This document shows positions 60,924-64,000 of a stretch of 64,000 nucleotides of DNA, in pieces. A program made the position numbers and the translations under genes. The stretch comes from Geobacter sp. GTDB lineage: Bacteria > Desulfobacterota > Desulfuromonadia > Geobacterales > Geobacteraceae. Under the pieces are notes generated by a model that had not been told where the DNA came from, did not search any database, and was given only the letters and a program-made list of their open reading frames with translations. How positions within the stretch are numbered: position 1 is the first letter of the stretch; each line of letters starts with the position of its first letter. The stretch is from positions 434,001 to 498,000 of the forward strand of contig PJFC01000002.1 in assembly GCA_003574885.1 (NCBI GenBank), read 5' to 3'.

Positions 60924-61620
60924 GTGAATCAACCCTGGACTTGATGACCTTTGCCGGGACGCCTGCGATAATAGAGTTTTCTGGCATATCTTTTGTGACA
61001 ACAGATCCGGCAGCAATAACACATCCATCACCGATTGTTACAGCATCTAAAACGGTAACTTTCGATCCGATCCAACAATTTCTCCCGATCTTAATACCCT
61101 TGCGAGTCGTTCCCTGGAATCTGATTTCTACATCAGGGTCGTCATAGATATGGTTTTCTGGGTGGCAACTCAGGTATTGACCAATGATACACCCATCACC
61201 TATTTCCAGACCGCCACCACCGCCGAGATAAGCAAATTCTCCAAGACCGACATTATTCCCAATTCTGATGTATTTCCCTGGATTATTGTAGGATGTGGAA
61301 ATAATAAGCCTGCTGAACGCCCCTATGGAAACATTATTGCCAATAGCGAGATTTTCTTGCCCCATGGCACTTAGATAAACATAATCGTGGAGTTGCACCC
61401 ATTTCCCAAATGTCATATTTCCAACAACATCTAACTTAACCCCCTTACCGAGAAACAAAAGTTTAGGGACTTTTAGAAAAATAAGCAGACGCAATGACCT
61501 GCAAAAACAAATCGCACGTCCGGCAAGCAAGGAAATGAGTGTAGAAACTGCAATTCTTTTATCTAACTCAAAACTGGGGTTCTTTTTTCTAATAATATAA
61601 GTAACGAACTTATGTATCAT
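60913..61620 (-). CDS. Hexapeptide-repeat acyltransferase
   Basis: A 235-residue left-handed beta-helix acetyltransferase. Hexad repeats run from about 60 to 220 (LAIGNNVSIGAF, IRIGNNVGLGEFAYLGG, LEIGDGCIIGQY, IKIGRNCWIGSKVTVLDAVTIGDGCVIAAGSVVTKDMP), with the catalytic His near SCHPENHIYD. It resembles WbbJ/Maa-type enzymes that O-acetylate surface sugars. It overlaps both neighbours by about 11 bases. Confidence 0.9.
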   Translation of the reverse strand: MIHKFVTYIIRKKNPSFELDKRIAVSTLISLLAGRAICFCRSLRLLIFLKVPKLLFLGKGVKLDVVGNMTFGKWVQLHDYVYLSAMGQENLAIGNNVSIGAFSRLIISTSYNNPGKYIRIGNNVGLGEFAYLGGGGGLEIGDGCIIGQYLSCHPENHIYDDPDVEIRFQGTTRKGIKIGRNCWIGSKVTVLDAVTIGDGCVIAAGSVVTKDMPENSIIAGVPAKVIKSRVDSHVI

Positions 61621-63007
61621 ATTGACCCTCTGCGGGGATATTTACTCTGCCCAGAGCAAGATCCCATGTTGCTAGTAGCCAGTGCGCTTGTTGGTGGAGA
61701 GGTATTTGTTTCGTATAAAGACTTAAATAGTAACTGACTGTGTGACAAAGATACAAGGCATGTACAAGGTCATAATTTATATTAAGACTTGCGACTAGAT
61801 CAGCCATTTCATGGCACTTGGATGTTTCAAGCAGAGTCTGTGTTATGGTATCAATGTTATTGTTTCCTGATAGGATATTGGACTGATAAACGAAATGGAA
61901 ATAATCAAAAAGTATGGGCACGTCTTCTCTGGCTAATTCCCAGTCATAAATATGCAGCTTTTCCAACCCAACAAACATGTTCCATGGAGTAAAGTCGCCA
62001 TGTGAAATAGAAGTTGTCAGGTGCAAATCAGGTTTTATTGACGCGATAATGTCTTCAATTCTTGAAACAGATCTCATAACTGTTTTATTATCAAGACCAT
62101 TATCACTGAATTCAGCTTTTTTAAGTGTTTCAATATAAGTTATTATTTCCTTGTATATTGTGAGGTTACCAATAAGCTGTTTTCTTGAGTATGATTTTGC
62201 AAGTTCAGATATAACTCTTGTGTGCTTTACACCGTATGATGATTCTTTGATAATTTTGTCAGGCTTTATATTTGAAATGATTATTGTATTGGCTTGAATA
62301 GAATCTGATATTTCAGGGTGTTCAAAAGTTTTAAACTCTCTCAAAGAAAGTGATTTCAATATATTCTTTTCGTTTTGGACATTTTTACCAGATGACTGAT
62401 TGACTGCAATTTTTACGAAATGCACAGGTTTTTTATTTTGAATCAGACATAATATTATTTTTCTATTTTCACCGGCTGTACCTGTAAATAATGTAATTGA
62501 ATCATATGATAATGATTCTGGAACATATTTTTTAAGAGTATTGCCACATATAACTGTCACTCTATCAAAAAACAATCGTTGTAGTTTTGTCAGATAAATT
62601 ATCTCAAAAACAATCTTATAAACTTTCGATAATAATGTGGGGGAATTATAAAAATTCAGAAAAAATGGATGAATTACCTCTGTCGGTATCATCCACCGAA
62701 TAGAATGGTCTTTGTTTGTAATTATGTAAAAGGATTGATCGTTTTTGTTTTTATCCTTAGTTTTGTTAAAACAGATTACCGGTATTTGACCTGTTGGATA
62801 GATTTCTTTAGCGTCTGTAGAAACAATCAGTGTGTGATTCTCTGTTAAAGTTATTTTGTTTAACTCTTTGCTGGAAGTCACTTCATAATTTGGAATTTTT
62901 GCTTGGCTAATAAAAAGACAATCCGGATCAATTACTATAGTATTACTAGTATCAAGATCCCATAATCTGGCAATTGTGTTAATATCGTTAAGGTTGAATT
63001 TACTCAT
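61610..63007 (-). CDS. Kinase-fold (aminoglycoside phosphotransferase-like) protein in glycan locus
   Basis: A 465-residue protein whose C-terminal half carries the APH/choline-kinase active site: SISHGDFTPWNMFVG (catalytic HxDxxxxN form) and IYDWELAREDVP (metal-binding Asp). The N-terminal 130 residues match nothing I know. A sugar or glycan-lipid kinase role is plausible from the position between a glycosyltransferase and an acetyltransferase, and similar genes occur in other surface-polysaccharide loci. Strongly AT-rich. It overlaps the next gene by 4 bases (ATGA). Confidence 0.75.
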   Translation of the reverse strand: MSKFNLNDINTIARLWDLDTSNTIVIDPDCLFISQAKIPNYEVTSSKELNKITLTENHTLIVSTDAKEIYPTGQIPVICFNKTKDKNKNDQSFYIITNKDHSIRWMIPTEVIHPFFLNFYNSPTLLSKVYKIVFEIIYLTKLQRLFFDRVTVICGNTLKKYVPESLSYDSITLFTGTAGENRKIILCLIQNKKPVHFVKIAVNQSSGKNVQNEKNILKSLSLREFKTFEHPEISDSIQANTIIISNIKPDKIIKESSYGVKHTRVISELAKSYSRKQLIGNLTIYKEIITYIETLKKAEFSDNGLDNKTVMRSVSRIEDIIASIKPDLHLTTSISHGDFTPWNMFVGLEKLHIYDWELAREDVPILFDYFHFVYQSNILSGNNNIDTITQTLLETSKCHEMADLVASLNINYDLVHALYLCHTVSYYLSLYTKQIPLHQQAHWLLATWDLALGRVNIPAEGQYDT

Positions 63008-64000
63008 ATACTTTCATAAACCTCTGTCATGGCTTTGCCTTTTGACGCCCAGGTCTGCGTTTTAGACAATTCAAGTGCTCCTAGAGACAATGATTTAAGA
63101 TATTCCCTATCCATATAAAGCTTTTTAAGTGCTTCGCACAATTCAGTTACGCTTGTATCATAATCTTTATAATTTATTTTTACTGCTGAAGAATTTGTCA
63201 CTGTCTCACCAGGGCCATAATTATTAAAACAGACCACAGGAACACCGTAGGATTGTGCCTCAGCTACAACCATTCCTGCGCCCTCGTGTGAGGTAAAGAG
63301 AAACACATCCGCTTTGCTATAATATTTCGGCATCAGTCCTTTATCAATCCATCCTGCAAAATCAATATTGTTCTCAACGCCGAGCGACCTTGAGAGATTT
63401 TTCAAATCCTGGATCAGTTCGCCCTGGCCTAAAATCAATAGTTTAATTTTCTGAGAATTAACCCCGGTTGACGTGAGGAATTTTGCAAAGGCTCTTATCG
63501 CCAAATCGAACGATTTAATATCTATCATTCTCCCGGCAGTCATTACGGTAAATAAACTGGTATCTTTCGTGTCGTCAAATAAACTCGGTGGATCAACACC
63601 AACCTGTGAAAATATGACTGCTTTTGCATCTTTTATTCGAAGCCGTTTTGCAACGCTAATATTTCCGCACAAAATCACTTTAGCTCTGTTTTTGCAGATA
63701 AAAAGAAAAGGATCAACGTTCCAAAACAATATTTTTATCACTAATTTCAGGCGATCCTTTGTATATGCGAAAAATCCAAAGCTTTTTTTTATGTAATCTA
63801 CAGGAATCGGTTCGTTATGATTTATTGGACCCCATACGAATGGCCGCCCTAGCACCCATAAAAACGAAGGTGTCCAATCGCTGTGAAAATTCAAGCTGTG
63901 AACTATGTCGTATTTGACTCTGTCTGACCAAACAACATGTGGTATTGCCATTTGCCAGAGATAGAAATATAGAAGCGACCCTCTGCCCCCCTTTTTCCAA
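63004..64000 (-). CDS. Group 1 glycosyltransferase, 5' end outside window
   Basis: At least 332 residues of a GT-B transferase. The frame stays open to the window edge (…GRGSLLYFYLWQMAIPHVVWS), so the internal Met at 63951 is not the start. Motifs: VKYDIVHSLNFHSDWTPSFLW, the donor domain LFTVMTAGRMIDIKSFDLAIRAF and SHEGAGMVVAEAQSYGVPVVCFNN. AT-rich like its neighbour. It probably extends a surface glycan. Confidence 0.88.
   Translation of the reverse strand, partial: WKKGGRGSLLYFYLWQMAIPHVVWSDRVKYDIVHSLNFHSDWTPSFLWVLGRPFVWGPINHNEPIPVDYIKKSFGFFAYTKDRLKLVIKILFWNVDPFLFICKNRAKVILCGNISVAKRLRIKDAKAVIFSQVGVDPPSLFDDTKDTSLFTVMTAGRMIDIKSFDLAIRAFAKFLTSTGVNSQKIKLLILGQGELIQDLKNLSRSLGVENNIDFAGWIDKGLMPKYYSKADVFLFTSHEGAGMVVAEAQSYGVPVVCFNNYGPGETVTNSSAVKINYKDYDTSVTELCEALKKLYMDREYLKSLSLGALELSKTQTWASKGKAMTEVYESI

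Noticed and set aside
1-64000. tRNA or rRNA genes, CRISPR arrays, insertion sequences, prophage genes
   Set aside because: None recognised in any gap: no cloverleaf with a TTCRANNC arm, no spaced repeats of CRISPR type, and no transposase or integrase frame.

Overview
The window looks like a chromosomal segment of a Geobacter-type deltaproteobacterium (Desulfuromonadota, Geobacteraceae or close kin). This rests on gene content, not on a search: sigma54-type two-component regulation beside a chemotaxis operon, a small periplasmic c-type cytochrome, indolepyruvate:ferredoxin oxidoreductase with phenylacetate-CoA ligases, and OmpA-type envelope proteins. Most of the window is moderately GC-rich with tight operons. 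The last 5 kb or so turn AT-rich, as is usual for exchanged surface-glycan genes.

Layout. 1-1059: epmA (partial) and efp. 1280-4625: a receiver-DHp protein, a membrane histidine kinase and a sigma54 activator whose receiver has lost its phosphoacceptor. 4846-18090: a chemotaxis operon behind a sigma54-type promoter, with two receivers, cheA, cheW, two near-twin chemoreceptors around a stand-alone CZB protein and an mcp remnant, cheR, a HEAT-repeat protein, a second cheR and cheB. 18165-21729: infA (opposite strand), a small unknown gene, an RlmD-like rRNA methyltransferase, a TPR protein and HU. 21891-27797: an outer-membrane operon with a 27-bp tandem repeat, a Na+/phosphate cotransporter with Ppx/GppA, and a cytochrome. 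27900-39467: iorAB, paaK, an ACT regulator, two livK, livHMGF and a second paaK, a coherent set for taking up amino acids and turning aryl or branched 2-oxo acids into acyl-CoA. 39809-42438: secreted low-complexity proteins and a Met-rich lipoprotein. 42537-44616: a creatininase-family protein with queE and queD. 45028-52255: a Tol/Ton-like proton-channel operon with two very large secreted helical paralogs of no recognised family. 52350-53441: a beta-barrel joined to an AMIN domain. 53674-64000: galE, a PglF/CapD-type dehydratase, a sugar transferase, an epimerase, glycosyltransferases, a hexapeptide acetyltransferase and a kinase-fold protein, i.e. an O-antigen or capsule locus.

Two things stand out. 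First, the 45-52 kb operon joins an ExbB/TolQ-like channel, an ExbD/TolR-like subunit and a TonB-like linker with a Cys-rich end to two large periplasmic proteins; this is a good candidate for an undescribed energised envelope system. Second, the spaces between genes from 32 kb to 58 kb carry arrays built of 7-bp units, several running into the 3' ends of genes and supplying their stop codons.

Coordinates and reading frames were read directly from the sequence. Family names rest on motifs recognised by eye; no database search was run.
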